A stretch of 64,000 nucleotides of DNA from Leucobacter chromiiresistens (GCF_900102345.1 NZ_FNKB01000001.1:620001-684000), one strand, 5' to 3'; positions 1 to 8,671 are shown, counted from the stretch's first letter. The notes: generated from the letters alone by a model not told the origin. Made by a program: numbers and translations.

Positions 1-132
1 CCCGGTTCCGAGCGGGGGCAGCGATGTGCGACTCTCGCCCGCGGTTCCGACTGGCATTCTGTGACTCCTTCGTCGTGCACGCGACTCGCCGAGTAACGGT
101 CGCTTCATCTGAGCCTAACAATGTCGTTACAT

Positions 133-160
133 TTGGACAAACTTTTCAACGCGCTACAGT
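133..160 (+). promoter_or_regulatory. Promoter of the TauE-type gene, probably leaderless
   Basis: TTGGAC at 133-138 and TACAGT at 155-160 are separated by 16 bp. The -10 box ends 6 nt before the GTG at 167, so the transcript would start at or next to the start codon. Just upstream, 113-121 reads CCTAACAAT, which also occurs in the iolC control region at 12212-12220, so this gene may share a regulator with the iol operon. Confidence 0.5.
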
Positions 161-166
161 GGACCG

Positions 167-922
167 GTGATGTCCGCGCTGCCCGAGCTCGCCCCGTTCG
201 CCTGGCCGCTGCTCGCCCTCGCGGCGTGCATCGTCGGGTTCTCGAAGACGGCGCTCCCCGGCGCGAACACGGTCGCGATCGCGATCTTCGCCGCGATCCT
301 GCCCGCGAAGCAGTCGACCGGGGCGCTGCTCGTGCTGCTCATCGTCGGCGACGTCTTCGCCGTGTGGGCCTACCGCAGGCACACCAGCTGGCAGACGATC
401 CTGCGTCTCGCCCCCGCCGTCGTCGCGGGCCTCGCGCTGGGCGCGGCGTTCCTCGCGTTCGCCAGCGATGGCTGGGTGCGCCGCTTAATCGGCGGGATCC
501 TGCTGCTCGTCGTCGCCTTCACGGTCTGGCGGCGCTACTTCTCCGTCGGGGCGTCGGCGGGGCCCGGGGGGCGCACCGGCAGCATCGTCTACGGCTCCCT
601 GTCGGGCTTCACCACGATGGTCGCGAACGCCGGCGGGCCCGTCATGTCGATGTACTTCCTCGCCGCGAAGTTCCCCGTGCAGGCGTTCCTCGGCACCGCG
701 GCCTGGTTCTTCGCGCTCATCAACCTCGCGAAGCTCCCGTTCTCGTTCGGGCTCGGCCTCATCGACGCCTCCAGCCTCGCGCTCGACCTACTGCTCGTAC
801 CGGGCGTCGTCATCGGCGCGCTGATCGGGCGCTGGATCGCGGCGCGCATCTCGCAGCGCGTCTTCGAGAGCGCGGTGCTCGTCGTGACGATCCTCGCCGC
901 GCTCTACCTCGTCGTCTTCTGA
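167..922 (+). CDS. TauE/SafE-family membrane transporter
   Basis: A 251-residue, almost wholly hydrophobic protein with about eight predicted membrane segments. It has the duplicated pattern of the TauE/SafE (DUF81) family: an N-terminal GFSKTALPGAN segment and a second-half loop GFTTMVANAGGPVMSMYFL, which resembles the family's conserved G-x-x-G-G-P region. Family members export or import small organic or sulfur anions across the cytoplasmic membrane; the substrate cannot be read from sequence. The start may be GTG 167 or ATG 170, both directly behind a -10 box. It converges on the iolH-like gene, 12 bp away. No classical MFS inositol permease is visible in the window, so a role in uptake or efflux linked to inositol is possible but unproven. 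Confidence 0.85.
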   Translation: MMSALPELAPFAWPLLALAACIVGFSKTALPGANTVAIAIFAAILPAKQSTGALLVLLIVGDVFAVWAYRRHTSWQTILRLAPAVVAGLALGAAFLAFASDGWVRRLIGGILLLVVAFTVWRRYFSVGASAGPGGRTGSIVYGSLSGFTTMVANAGGPVMSMYFLAAKFPVQAFLGTAAWFFALINLAKLPFSFGLGLIDASSLALDLLLVPGVVIGALIGRWIAARISQRVFESAVLVVTILAALYLVVF

Positions 923-934
923 GCCCCGCCCCCC

Positions 935-1804
935 TCAGCTCAGGCCGGCCAGTTCCCGAAGCTTCGCGAGCTGGAAGCGCGACACCTCGTCGGCCCGCTC
1001 GTCCTCGGCGAACACGTTCGACACGATGAGGGCGTCGTCGCGGTCGAGATACCCCGATGCGCGCAGGGCTCCGAAGAGCTCCTGCCAGTCGACGTCGCCG
1101 TCGCCGATCGCGAGGTGCTGGTGCACGCGCACCGCGTTGCCCGGCGGATTGGTGATGTAGCGCAGCGCGTGCGACCGGGTGTGGTCGAACGTGTCGGCGG
1201 CGTAGACGGCGCCGAGGCGATCACCGAGCTCCGGGATCAGGCTCGACGCCCGATCGCCCGAGTGGAAGGTGTGCGCCGCGACGTACACGAAGCCGACCCG
1301 ATCGGTGTTCAGCCCGCGGATGATGCGCCACGCCTCGAGGCCGTCCTCCACGAAGTCGTCGGGGTGGGGGTCGAAGTTGAGCGCGACCCCTTCCCGCTCG
1401 AGCACGGGGATGAGCTGCTCCATCGCGCGGTAGAAGGCGTACTCCGACTCCTCCTCGCGCTCGGGGCGACCTGAGAACTCGGTGTTCACGATGGGCGCCT
1501 CGAGCTCCGCGGCGATCTCGATGTAGCGGGTCGTGTTGAAGACGGCCGCTTCGACCTGGTGCGGTTCGGGCCCGCCGAAGCGCTGCACGGGCAGCACCGA
1601 GGTGATGGTCACTCCGGCGTCCTTCGCGCGCTTCTTCAGCTGCGCGATGAGCGCGCTGTCGACCTTCGGGTAGTGGAAGTGCCGCCCGAAGTCGGGGTTC
1701 GGCGTCAGCTGCAGGTACTCGTACCCGAGCCGCGCGACGACGTCGGGGAAGTCGAGCAGGTGGACGGAATCGTTGTACGGCGTGGGGTCGAGTGCGATGC
1801 GCAC
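935..1804 (-). CDS. iolH: Sugar phosphate isomerase/epimerase, IolH-like TIM barrel
   Basis: A 289-residue xylose-isomerase-like TIM-barrel protein. Metal-site-type acidic and histidine residues lie in NTEFSGR, NFDPHPDDF, VAAHTF and the C-terminal DGDVDW segment. It begins with GTG at 1804 behind a strong GAGGAGG site 7 nt upstream. It is the last gene of the inositol cluster on this strand, separated from iolG by about 160 bp holding two hairpins, so its expression may be reduced or independent. IolH homologues sit in inositol operons of Bacillus and Corynebacterium, but their reaction is poorly defined. The fold is clear; the IolH name rests mainly on context. Confidence 0.7.
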   Translation of the reverse strand: MRIALDPTPYNDSVHLLDFPDVVARLGYEYLQLTPNPDFGRHFHYPKVDSALIAQLKKRAKDAGVTITSVLPVQRFGGPEPHQVEAAVFNTTRYIEIAAELEAPIVNTEFSGRPEREEESEYAFYRAMEQLIPVLEREGVALNFDPHPDDFVEDGLEAWRIIRGLNTDRVGFVYVAAHTFHSGDRASSLIPELGDRLGAVYAADTFDHTRSHALRYITNPPGNAVRVHQHLAIGDGDVDWQELFGALRASGYLDRDDALIVSNVFAEDERADEVSRFQLAKLRELAGLS

Positions 1805-1858
1805 GCGGGGGCCTCCTCAGAATTCGCGGTGCTGCTGGTCATGGTGCTTCGGCTTCGG

Positions 1859-1922
1859 TGAGCGATTCGGCTTCGGTGAGAGCATTTCAGCAGATTTCGT
1901 CTCACGGAAGCCGCATCGCTCA
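1859..1922. repeat. Long imperfect palindrome, intergenic (REP-like copy 1)
   Basis: The left arm, 1859-1881, begins TGAGCGATTCGGCTTC; the right arm, 1900-1922, is nearly its reverse complement and ends GCATCGCTCA. An 18-nt loop separates them. A half-copy, GGCTTCGGTGAG, also lies directly upstream. The arms closely resemble the palindrome at 15613-15676, so this is a dispersed family rather than a chance hairpin. It lies between iolH and iolG. Confidence 0.7.
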
Positions 1923-1938
1923 CGCTTCCGGAGCGCCC

Positions 1939-1962
1939 GGGTTCCCGAACGCCCGGGAACCC
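1939..1962 (-). terminator. Hairpin just after iolG
   Basis: Perfect 8-bp arms GGGTTCCC (1939-1946) and GGGAACCC (1955-1962) flank an 8-nt loop, 5 nt beyond the iolG stop codon. There is no T tract, so it may attenuate or protect the mRNA rather than terminate fully. Confidence 0.4.
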
Positions 1963-1967
1963 GGGGC

Positions 1968-2984
1968 TCACGCGTAGAACGCGGGCCGCTCGGGCGCGTC
2001 GACGGGCACGACGCCGCCGTCGTGCATCGCGGCGACGCCCGCCTCGCAGGAGAGCGCGACGAGGTAGCCGTCCCAGGCGTTCGGCCCGTCGACGAGATCG
2101 CCGCGGCGCACCGCGTCGACCCAGCGCTGGATCTGCTCGTCGTAGGCGGCGGCGAAGCGCGTCGTGAACGACTCGTGCTCCTTCGTGCTGCAGCGGCCGG
2201 CGCTCCAGAGCTGCAGCCCCGCGGGCTGGCCGATGCGGGCGACCCCCTGCTCGAAGACCGCCTCCGTGGCGACCTGATACCCGAACTGCACGCTGACGCT
2301 CATCTCGACGTCGACGAGCACGCCGTTCTCGAGCTCCATGATGACGAGGATCGGCTCGTGCAGGCGCTCCGGCGCGAGCGAGTTGCGGCGCGGGTGCTTC
2401 ACCTCGACGCTCACGACGCGCGATCCCGCGAGCCAGGGCACGACGTCGAACTCGTGCACCACGGAGTCGGTGATGAGCATGTCGTTGGTGTAGGTGTCGG
2501 GCACGGACGGGTTGCGGTGCACGCCGCGCACCATGAGCAGCTCGCCGCTCTCCCCCGACGCGACGAGGTCGCGCAGCGCCTGGTACTCGGCGTCGAACCT
2601 GCGCATGAATCCGACCTGGATGTGGGGCCGGTCGAGCCGCTGCTCGAGCTGCAGCACCTCCCACGAGCTCGCCGAGTCCTGGGTCAGCGGCTTCTCGCAG
2701 AGGATCGGCAGCTGCGCCGCCAGCGCGGGCGCGAGCACCGGTGCGTGGAACTGGCCGGGCACGGCGATGAGCACGGCGTCGAGCGCGTCGGCCTCGATGG
2801 CGTCCTCGAGGCGCGCGAACAGCTGCGCCCCGGGGGCGTCCTGCGCGGCGGCGGCGGCGCGGCCGGCGTCGGGCTCGACGACGGCCGAGACGCGTGCGCC
2901 GCTGATGCGCTCGGTGATGCGGGCGATGTGGTCGGCGCCCATCTTGCCGGCGCCGACGACGGCGACGCGGAGATCTTCGGTCAT
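1968..2984 (-). CDS. iolG: Gfo/Idh/MocA oxidoreductase, inositol 2-dehydrogenase
   Basis: A 338-residue NAD(P)-dependent dehydrogenase of the Gfo/Idh/MocA family, a normal length for IolG. The N-terminal Rossmann motif is VVGAGKMGADH, and the catalytic-domain signature ILCEKPLT supplies the EKP lysine. The segment DSVVHEFDVVPWLAG matches the inositol dehydrogenase histidine region. It would oxidise myo-inositol to 2-keto-myo-inositol (scyllo-inosose), the first step of the pathway. ATG 2984 has an AAGGAA site 9 nt upstream. It lies 103 bp behind iolE on the same strand. Substrate assignment is strengthened by the surrounding iol genes; a related inositol-isomer dehydrogenase (IolX/IolW type) is the main alternative. 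Confidence 0.85.
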   Translation of the reverse strand: MTEDLRVAVVGAGKMGADHIARITERISGARVSAVVEPDAGRAAAAAQDAPGAQLFARLEDAIEADALDAVLIAVPGQFHAPVLAPALAAQLPILCEKPLTQDSASSWEVLQLEQRLDRPHIQVGFMRRFDAEYQALRDLVASGESGELLMVRGVHRNPSVPDTYTNDMLITDSVVHEFDVVPWLAGSRVVSVEVKHPRRNSLAPERLHEPILVIMELENGVLVDVEMSVSVQFGYQVATEAVFEQGVARIGQPAGLQLWSAGRCSTKEHESFTTRFAAAYDEQIQRWVDAVRRGDLVDGPNAWDGYLVALSCEAGVAAMHDGGVVPVDAPERPAFYA

Positions 2985-3087
2985 GGGGTGGGTTCCTTTC
3001 GATTCGACTCCGGGGCCGGGCGGTTGCGGGCGGGGCCGGGAGGGGGTTCCGGGCGGGGCGCGTGCACCGCGCGGGGGCGTGCGCGCG

Positions 3088-4011
3088 CTACGCCCGCGCG
3101 CGGTGCGTGCAGGAGAAGATGTGCTCGCGGGTGCGGGTGGCGATGGGCAGCGGCCGGTCGACGTCGCATCCGTACATGTCCTGCTCCACGATCGCGAAGA
3201 TGTCGGGGTCGATCTCGGCGACGGCTTCGATCACGGGCGCGAGGTCGGGGATGCCGTGCGGCGGTTCGATCATGATGCCCTGGGTCACCGCCTCGGCGAA
3301 CGGCACGTCGTTCTTCAGCACGTCGAAGAGCAGCGAGGGGTCGACCTGCTTCAGGTGCAGGTAGCCGATGCGCTCGGGGCGCTCCTCGATGAGCCGCACG
3401 GTGTCGCCGCCGTAGTAGGCGAAGTGCCCGGTGTCGAGGCACAGGTTCGTGTAGCGCTCGTCGGTCTCGTCGAGGAAGCGCAGCACCTCGCGGGTGGTGC
3501 CCACGTGGCTGTCGGCGTGCGAGTGGAACTGCTGCTTGACGCCGAACTCCTCGAGCAGCGCCTTGCCGAGTCGGTCGTGGCCGGCGCCGAGCTTCGCCCA
3601 CTGCTCGTCGGTGAGGGTGCGCGGCTCGAGCACCTGACTCGTCGCGTCGCTGCGCCAGAGGTCGGGGATCACGACGAGGTGCTCCGCGCCGAGCTGCGAG
3701 GCGAGGCCCGCGACCTGCAGCGCCTGATCCCAGGCGCGCTGCCACTCGTCGTCGCCCTTGTGGAAGCCGGTGAACACCGTGCCCGCGGTGAGTTTCAGCC
3801 CGCGCGCGCCGAGCTCGTCCTCGAGCTGATGCGGGTCGGTCGGCAGGTACCCGTACGGGCCGAGCTCGATCCACTCGTAGCCGGCGGCGACGACCTCGTC
3901 GAGGAAGCGCTGCCAGGGCACCTGGCCAGGGTCGTCGGGAAACCAGACGCCCCACGAGTCGGGTGCGGTGCCGATCCGGAGCCCGGATTCCGCGTTCAGT
4001 GGTGCATTCAC
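3088..4011 (-). CDS. iolE: Myo-inosose-2 dehydratase
   Basis: A 307-residue TIM-barrel enzyme. GTAPDSWGVWFPDD at the N-terminus is a hallmark of IolE, and QFHSHADSHV, CLDTGHFAYYGGD and EQDMYG carry the metal and catalytic residues. It converts 2-keto-myo-inositol to 3D-(3,5/4)-trihydroxycyclohexane-1,2-dione, the substrate of IolD. I chose GTG 4011 because a GGAG site lies 7 nt upstream and because the longer reading frame to 4155 runs through the control region. It is followed by iolG. In this genome iolE is cut off from iolD by a fic gene on the other strand, so it needs its own promoter, probably around 4051-4067. Confidence 0.92.
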   Translation of the reverse strand: MNAPLNAESGLRIGTAPDSWGVWFPDDPGQVPWQRFLDEVVAAGYEWIELGPYGYLPTDPHQLEDELGARGLKLTAGTVFTGFHKGDDEWQRAWDQALQVAGLASQLGAEHLVVIPDLWRSDATSQVLEPRTLTDEQWAKLGAGHDRLGKALLEEFGVKQQFHSHADSHVGTTREVLRFLDETDERYTNLCLDTGHFAYYGGDTVRLIEERPERIGYLHLKQVDPSLLFDVLKNDVPFAEAVTQGIMIEPPHGIPDLAPVIEAVAEIDPDIFAIVEQDMYGCDVDRPLPIATRTREHIFSCTHRARA

Positions 4012-4050
4012 GCGCAAACTCCATCGTTCGAAAAGGGGCACTTGCCGCCT

Positions 4051-4067
4051 ATTTGATATGACAATAG
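4051..4067 (-). promoter_or_regulatory. Candidate iol operator/-10 element upstream of iolE
   Basis: Reads ATTTGATATGACAATAG on the plus strand and matches 13 of 17 positions of 12206-12222 upstream of iolC. On the minus strand both read CTATTGT-N5-CAAAT, where TATTGT could act as the -10 box. Two conserved copies, each before an iol transcription unit, suggest a shared regulator site. Confidence 0.5.
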
Positions 4068-4170
4068 GCCATAGTCTATCGGAGGGCGAGAACTCGCGAA
4101 ACCGGAGCCAGAGAAAGCGTTGTTGACGGGCGGCTCTTGCAGCGATTCGGCGCACCCTCGCGTGCGCCCT

Positions 4171-4203
4171 GAAACAAAATTCTTTGTTTCATTTTGGTAC
4201 GAT
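4171..4203 (+). promoter_or_regulatory. fic promoter with palindromic operator
   Basis: 4171-4190 holds a perfect 8-bp inverted repeat, GAAACAAA-ATTC-TTTGTTTC. It is followed by TTCATTTTG and a -10-like TACGAT (4198-4203) that ends 6 nt before the fic GTG, suggesting a leaderless transcript. A diverged copy (22 of 27 positions) occurs after fic at 5586-5612. The palindrome would suit autoregulation by the winged-helix domain at the Fic C-terminus; this is inference. Confidence 0.5.
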
Positions 4204-4209
4204 CGGTGT

Positions 4210-5562
4210 GTGCCCCTCCGAAATCCAGCGCCAGACCTCGCGGCCCTGCAGGCGAAACTCATGAAGCAGGATGGCGAGCGCTTCTTCCGCGTATTCACAA
4301 TGTCCGATCTCGACGATTCTCGCTATATGCATTGGGACGAGATCTCACGACGAACACCGCCGCGCGACCTCACGCATGAGGAGTGGTGGGTCGCTCTCAA
4401 AATCAGTCGCTTGGCGCAGTCACGCCGACTCCCCCTGCACGCGAAGAACGGCTCCGCCTTCACCGTCAATCTGACCGACGAAGTACTGCAGCTTTCCGAG
4501 GAGATCGCCCGCCGTGCCGGAGGCACTGTCGGGGGAGCTAAGAACGACCTCAATCGAACCGGAGCAGACACATACCTCGTCCGTTCACTCCTCGAAGAGT
4601 CGATCCGTTCGAGCCAACTCGAAGGCGCCTCCACCACCCGGAGAGTCGCAGTCGAAATGATCGATAGTGGGCGGGAACCCCAAGACGTTTCCGAGACGAT
4701 GATTCTCAACAATTATGTCGCTATGCAGGAGGCGAAAACAGAATCGAGCAGCCCCCTCACGCCGGAACTCGTGCTCGATCTGCACCGTACGCTCACCCAG
4801 AACACGCTTGAGGATCCCGACGGATCGGGTCGGCTGCAGACGCCCTCGGATGAACGCGTGAGCGTCTGGGCAGGAGACGTGTGCGTGCACGTCCCGCCCC
4901 CAGCGGAAGAGCTTCCGGAACGCTTGCAGAAGCTCTCCGAATTCGCAAACGGCACACCAGAAGATTCGCCGTACCTGCCACCCGTTGTTCGAGCGATAAT
5001 CACTCACTTCATGTTCGGATACGATCACTATTTCGAGGATGGAAACGGACGCACGGCGAGGGCGGCCTTCTACTGGTCGATGCTGCACAATGACTACTGG
5101 CTTGCGGAATATGCCACTATTTCGGAGATCCTGAGAAAAGCCCCTGGCAAGCACGGTGACGCCTACGAGCATTCAGAGGACGACGATGGAGACCTGACGT
5201 ACTTCGTCTTGCATCAACTTCGAGTATTCAAACGGGCGCTCGACCGGCTCGATACCCATATCGAGACACGACGAGCAGAGACTTCTCGGCTGCAACGCGC
5301 GCTCACAGGCGCCGCTGAACAATTCAACTTCCGGCAAGGCGAGATTCTGGAGTCGCTGTCGAGTCAGGAGTACACCGCAGTGAGCGCCGCAACCGTCGCC
5401 AATCGGTTCCATGTCACGGAGCAAACGGGACGAAACGATCTTCGTCATCTCGAACGGCTCGGCTTGCTCTTCAGGCTTCCGAAGTCACGACCCGCGCTTT
5501 GGGTCGCGAGCGGGGACCTTGCTGCGAGAATCGACAAACTCGACCCAGGCACTGGGCAGTGA
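4210..5562 (+). CDS. Fic/DOC-family protein, class II, with C-terminal winged helix
   Basis: A 450-residue Fic protein. The catalytic motif DHYFEDGNGRTAR (catalytic His273) fits HxFx(D/E)GNGRxxR and predicts AMP transfer from ATP to a protein hydroxyl. An inhibitory-helix motif SSQLEG (Ser134, Glu138) precedes the Fic core, which makes it a self-inhibited class II enzyme. The C-terminal 60 or so residues (VANRFHVTEQTGRNDLRHLERLGLL) form a winged helix like those of larger Fic proteins. GTG 4210 is preferred over the frame opening at 4120. The gene interrupts the iol operon on the opposite strand and looks less G+C-rich than its neighbours, suggesting acquisition. Its target is unknown. It could act in stress or phage defence, or in autoregulation. 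Confidence 0.88.
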   Translation: MPLRNPAPDLAALQAKLMKQDGERFFRVFTMSDLDDSRYMHWDEISRRTPPRDLTHEEWWVALKISRLAQSRRLPLHAKNGSAFTVNLTDEVLQLSEEIARRAGGTVGGAKNDLNRTGADTYLVRSLLEESIRSSQLEGASTTRRVAVEMIDSGREPQDVSETMILNNYVAMQEAKTESSSPLTPELVLDLHRTLTQNTLEDPDGSGRLQTPSDERVSVWAGDVCVHVPPPAEELPERLQKLSEFANGTPEDSPYLPPVVRAIITHFMFGYDHYFEDGNGRTARAAFYWSMLHNDYWLAEYATISEILRKAPGKHGDAYEHSEDDDGDLTYFVLHQLRVFKRALDRLDTHIETRRAETSRLQRALTGAAEQFNFRQGEILESLSSQEYTAVSAATVANRFHVTEQTGRNDLRHLERLGLLFRLPKSRPALWVASGDLAARIDKLDPGTGQ

Positions 5563-5583
5563 GGGATCGACTCGAGGAAGGCG

Positions 5584-5626
5584 TCAAACAAAAAGGTTTG
5601 ATTCATTTTGTTCGTTTTTGTTTCGG
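5584..5626. promoter_or_regulatory. AT-rich site downstream of fic, related to its operator
   Basis: An inverted repeat TCAAAC...GTTTGA (5584-5600) is followed by ATTCATTTTG. 5586-5612 matches the fic upstream region 4172-4198 at 22 of 27 positions, and a further TTTTTGTTTC follows. It lies between the fic stop and the iolD stop. It may be a second binding site, part of a terminator, or a trace of how fic was inserted. Confidence 0.45.
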
Positions 5627-5692
5627 CGAGTACTTCCACGAGCGTCGTCGATGCGGCTGAGAGCATCGGGTGATGTTCGGGGCGGCGCGCCG

Positions 5693-7633
5693 CTAGCCGA
5701 GCAGCGGCTTCTGCGCGGCGACCTGCTCCTCGTACTCGGCGCGGGCGCGCTGCGTCGAGTCGAGGGTCGACACCTGCGGCACGGGCACGTCCCACCAGCC
5801 GGCCCCGTCGGGCGCGTAGAGCAGCGGGTCGCTGTTGATGTGGATGAAGGTGGCGCGATCCGACGCCTTCGCGCGGGCGATCGCCGACTCGAGGTCCGAG
5901 ATCGCGTCGGCGGTCGGCTCGACCTCGATCACGTCCATGCCGTAGCTGCGGGCGTTCATCGCGAGATCGACGGGCAGCACGCGCGGCCCCTGGAAGTTCT
6001 TCGCGTCGTCGTCGTACGCGCGGTACCAGGTGCCGAAGCGCTCCGATCCGACGGTCTCCGAGAGGTGGCCGATCGAGGCGTAGCCGTGGTTCTGGATGAG
6101 GATCACGATGACCTTGATGCCCTCGGCCACGGCGGTCACGAGCTCGCTGTTCAGCATCAGGTACGAGCCGTCGCCCACCATGACGATCACGTCGCGGTCG
6201 TCGCCCGCGGCGACCAGCCCGCGCTTCGCGCCGATGCCGCCCGCGATCTCGTAACCCATGCACGAGTACGCGTACTCGACGTGGTAGCCGAGCGGGTCGC
6301 GCACGCGCCAGAGCTTGTGGAGGTCGCCGGGCAGCGATCCGGCCGCCTGCACGATCACGTCCTCGGGCGCGCTCGCGCGCTGCACGGCGCCGATGATCTC
6401 GGGCTGGCCGGGCAGCTCGCGCCCCGACGCGGCGAAGGCCCCGTCGACGAGGCCGTCCCACTCCGCCTTCTCGGCGGCGATGCGCTCGGCGTAGGAGGCG
6501 GCGACGCCGAGGCCCTCGTCGGGCTGCGCGCGGTGCGCGTCGAGCAGCTCGGTCAGCGTCTCGCGGGCGTCGGCGATCACCGCGATCTGGGTGCCGTGCT
6601 TGTAGGCGTCGAACGCGGCGACGTTGATGTTGACGAAGCGCACGTCGGGGTTCTGGAAGGCGGTGCGCGACGACGTCGTGAAGTCGCTGTAGCGGGTGCC
6701 GATGCCGATGACGACGTCGGCCTCGGCGGCGAGCCGGTTGGCGGCGAGCGTGCCCGTCGCGCCCACCCCGCCGAGGTACTGCGGGTGATCCCAGTCGAGC
6801 ACGCCCCCGCCGGCCTGCGATGATCCGACGGGAATGCCGGTGGCCTCCACGAAGGCGCGCAGCTGCTGCTCCGCGTCGGAGTACAGCACGCCCCCGCCGG
6901 CGACGATGAAGGGCCGCTGCGCGCCGCGGATCGCCTCGAGCGCCTGGGCGAGCGCATCGCGCTCGGGGCGCGGGCGGCGGATGCGCCACTCGCGCGGCTG
7001 CAGGAACTCCGCGGGCACGTCGAGGGCCTCCGCCTGCACGTCTTCGGGGAGCGCGATGGTGACGGCGCCGGTCTCGGCGGGGTCGGTGAGCACGCGCATG
7101 GCGGCGAGCGCGATCGAGAACAGCTGCTCGGGCCGCTGCACGCGGTCGAAGAAGCGGGAGACCGGCCGGAACGCGTCGTTCACGGTGAGCCCGATGTCGT
7201 GCGGCTGCTCGAGCTGCTGCAGCACGGGATCGGCGACGCGCGTCGCGAACGTGTCGCTCGGCAGCAGCAGCGCGGGGAGGCGGTTGGTCGTGGCGAGTGC
7301 TGCGCCCGTCAGCAGGTTGGTCGCGCCGGGCCCCACCGATGCGGCGGAGGCGTAGGTGCCGCGACGGCGGTGCATGCGGGCGTACCCGACCGACTGGTGC
7401 ACCATCGCCTGCTCGTTGCGGGCCTGGTAGTACGGCATGAAGTCGGGCTGCTCGACGTTGACCTGCTTGAGGGCCTGGCCGATGCCCGCCACGTTGCCGT
7501 GGCCGAAGATGCCGAAGGTGCCCGGGATCGTGCGCTCGCGGATCTCGGCGCCGTCGGCCGCGCGATCCACCGTCCACTGGTTCGCCAGGAACTCGATGAG
7601 CGCCTGGCTCACCGTCATGCGTCGCGTCGTCAT
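5693..7633 (-). CDS. iolD: 3D-(3,5/4)-trihydroxycyclohexane-1,2-dione acylhydrolase
   Basis: A 646-residue thiamine-diphosphate enzyme with the three domains of the acetolactate-synthase fold. An N-terminal PYR domain carries GIFGHGNVAGIGQAL. A central domain follows. The C-terminal PP domain has the ThDP motif VMVGDGSYLMLNSELV. The length matches IolD (about 640). It opens the cyclohexane-dione ring to 5-deoxy-D-glucuronate. Its ATG overlaps the iolB stop codon by 4 nt, so the two are translationally coupled, as expected for consecutive steps. It is the last gene of the upstream half of the iol operon before the inserted fic gene. Confidence is high from length, motif and context together. 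Confidence 0.93.
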   Translation of the reverse strand: MTTRRMTVSQALIEFLANQWTVDRAADGAEIRERTIPGTFGIFGHGNVAGIGQALKQVNVEQPDFMPYYQARNEQAMVHQSVGYARMHRRRGTYASAASVGPGATNLLTGAALATTNRLPALLLPSDTFATRVADPVLQQLEQPHDIGLTVNDAFRPVSRFFDRVQRPEQLFSIALAAMRVLTDPAETGAVTIALPEDVQAEALDVPAEFLQPREWRIRRPRPERDALAQALEAIRGAQRPFIVAGGGVLYSDAEQQLRAFVEATGIPVGSSQAGGGVLDWDHPQYLGGVGATGTLAANRLAAEADVVIGIGTRYSDFTTSSRTAFQNPDVRFVNINVAAFDAYKHGTQIAVIADARETLTELLDAHRAQPDEGLGVAASYAERIAAEKAEWDGLVDGAFAASGRELPGQPEIIGAVQRASAPEDVIVQAAGSLPGDLHKLWRVRDPLGYHVEYAYSCMGYEIAGGIGAKRGLVAAGDDRDVIVMVGDGSYLMLNSELVTAVAEGIKVIVILIQNHGYASIGHLSETVGSERFGTWYRAYDDDAKNFQGPRVLPVDLAMNARSYGMDVIEVEPTADAISDLESAIARAKASDRATFIHINSDPLLYAPDGAGWWDVPVPQVSTLDSTQRARAEYEEQVAAQKPLLG

Positions 7634-8646
7634 CGTGCCTGCTCCGTCTCGGTCTTCGGGGCGCCGGTCGTCGGGGCGCCGGTCGTCGGCTTCGGGGTGA
7701 AGGGGAGCCGGGAGTCGAGCTGCTGATCCTCCCAGGTGTCGCGCACCCAGCCGTGCGCCGGGTCGTCGCTGATGAGCCAGGAGCGCTCGGGGTCGGGCCC
7801 CGCCATCACGTTGAGGTAGTACATGTCGTAACCGGGGGCCGCGACCGCCGGGCCGTGGTAGCCGTGAGGCACGAGCGCGATGTCGCCGGTGCGCACCTGC
7901 GCGTCGATCTCGATGGGGCCGGCGGGCGAGGAGTACGTGCTGAACATGCCGAAGGCGCGCTCGGCGTCGACGCCGGCGGGCGCATCGCGCGTCGGCGCGA
8001 CCTCGAAGTAGTAGATCTCCTCGAGCTGCGACTCGTGCCCGGGAATGCGCTCGTCGTGCTTGTGCGGGGGGTACGACGACCAGTTCTCAGCGGGGGTGAT
8101 GACCTCCACGACGATGAACCGGGCGGCGTCGAGCGACTCCTTGCGGCCGAAGTTGTGCACCTGGCGGCTCGACGCGCCCGCACCGCGCAGCTCGACCGGT
8201 ACGTCGTCGGCCGTCAGGTGGCGCGAGGGGCGCACGAGATCGGGGTCGCCCGCCGGCACCGGCGAGGTGGCGACGAGGAAGCGGGCCTCCCCGGCCGGCG
8301 CCGCGGTGGCGGTCACCTCGGCGGTGGCGACCGACGAGAGGTAGAGCACGTCGGTGGGCCCGTCGAAGACGGAGGCCCGGCCTGCGAGGTCCACCGCGAT
8401 GTCGGCGGCGTCCCCCTCCCGGTACGTCACCGCGAACGACCCGGAGAGGGGCACGATGAGGCGCTCGACGCCGGTGCCGTCGAGCGCGATCGCGTCGCCC
8501 TCGCCGAGCCGGGCGACGCGAACACCGGTGTGCTCCCATCCCGGGATGCGCTCGTCGACGACGGATTCCCATCCGCCCTCGGCGAGTTCGCCCCGCCGGT
8601 GGAACCATCGACCGGCCGGTGCCGTCTGCTGCGCGTCGTGCGTCAT
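7630..8646 (-). CDS. iolB: 5-deoxy-glucuronate isomerase
   Basis: A 338-residue bicupin of the IolB family. The C-terminal cupin has the metal-binding set PPHKHD, LEEIYYFE and LVPHGYHGP. It isomerises 5-deoxy-D-glucuronate to 5-dehydro-2-deoxy-D-gluconate, the substrate of IolC. The protein is longer than the usual 270-300 residues because of a proline/threonine-rich tail containing a duplicated TTGAP, encoded by a short direct repeat near 7659-7690. ATG 8646 follows a GAGGAGG site. Its stop overlaps iolD. The tail looks like slippage-derived extension without catalytic meaning. Confidence 0.92.
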   Translation of the reverse strand: MTHDAQQTAPAGRWFHRRGELAEGGWESVVDERIPGWEHTGVRVARLGEGDAIALDGTGVERLIVPLSGSFAVTYREGDAADIAVDLAGRASVFDGPTDVLYLSSVATAEVTATAAPAGEARFLVATSPVPAGDPDLVRPSRHLTADDVPVELRGAGASSRQVHNFGRKESLDAARFIVVEVITPAENWSSYPPHKHDERIPGHESQLEEIYYFEVAPTRDAPAGVDAERAFGMFSTYSSPAGPIEIDAQVRTGDIALVPHGYHGPAVAAPGYDMYYLNVMAGPDPERSWLISDDPAHGWVRDTWEDQQLDSRLPFTPKPTTGAPTTGAPKTETEQAR

Positions 8647-8671
8647 GTCGCCCCTCCTCAGGTGCGTGCGA

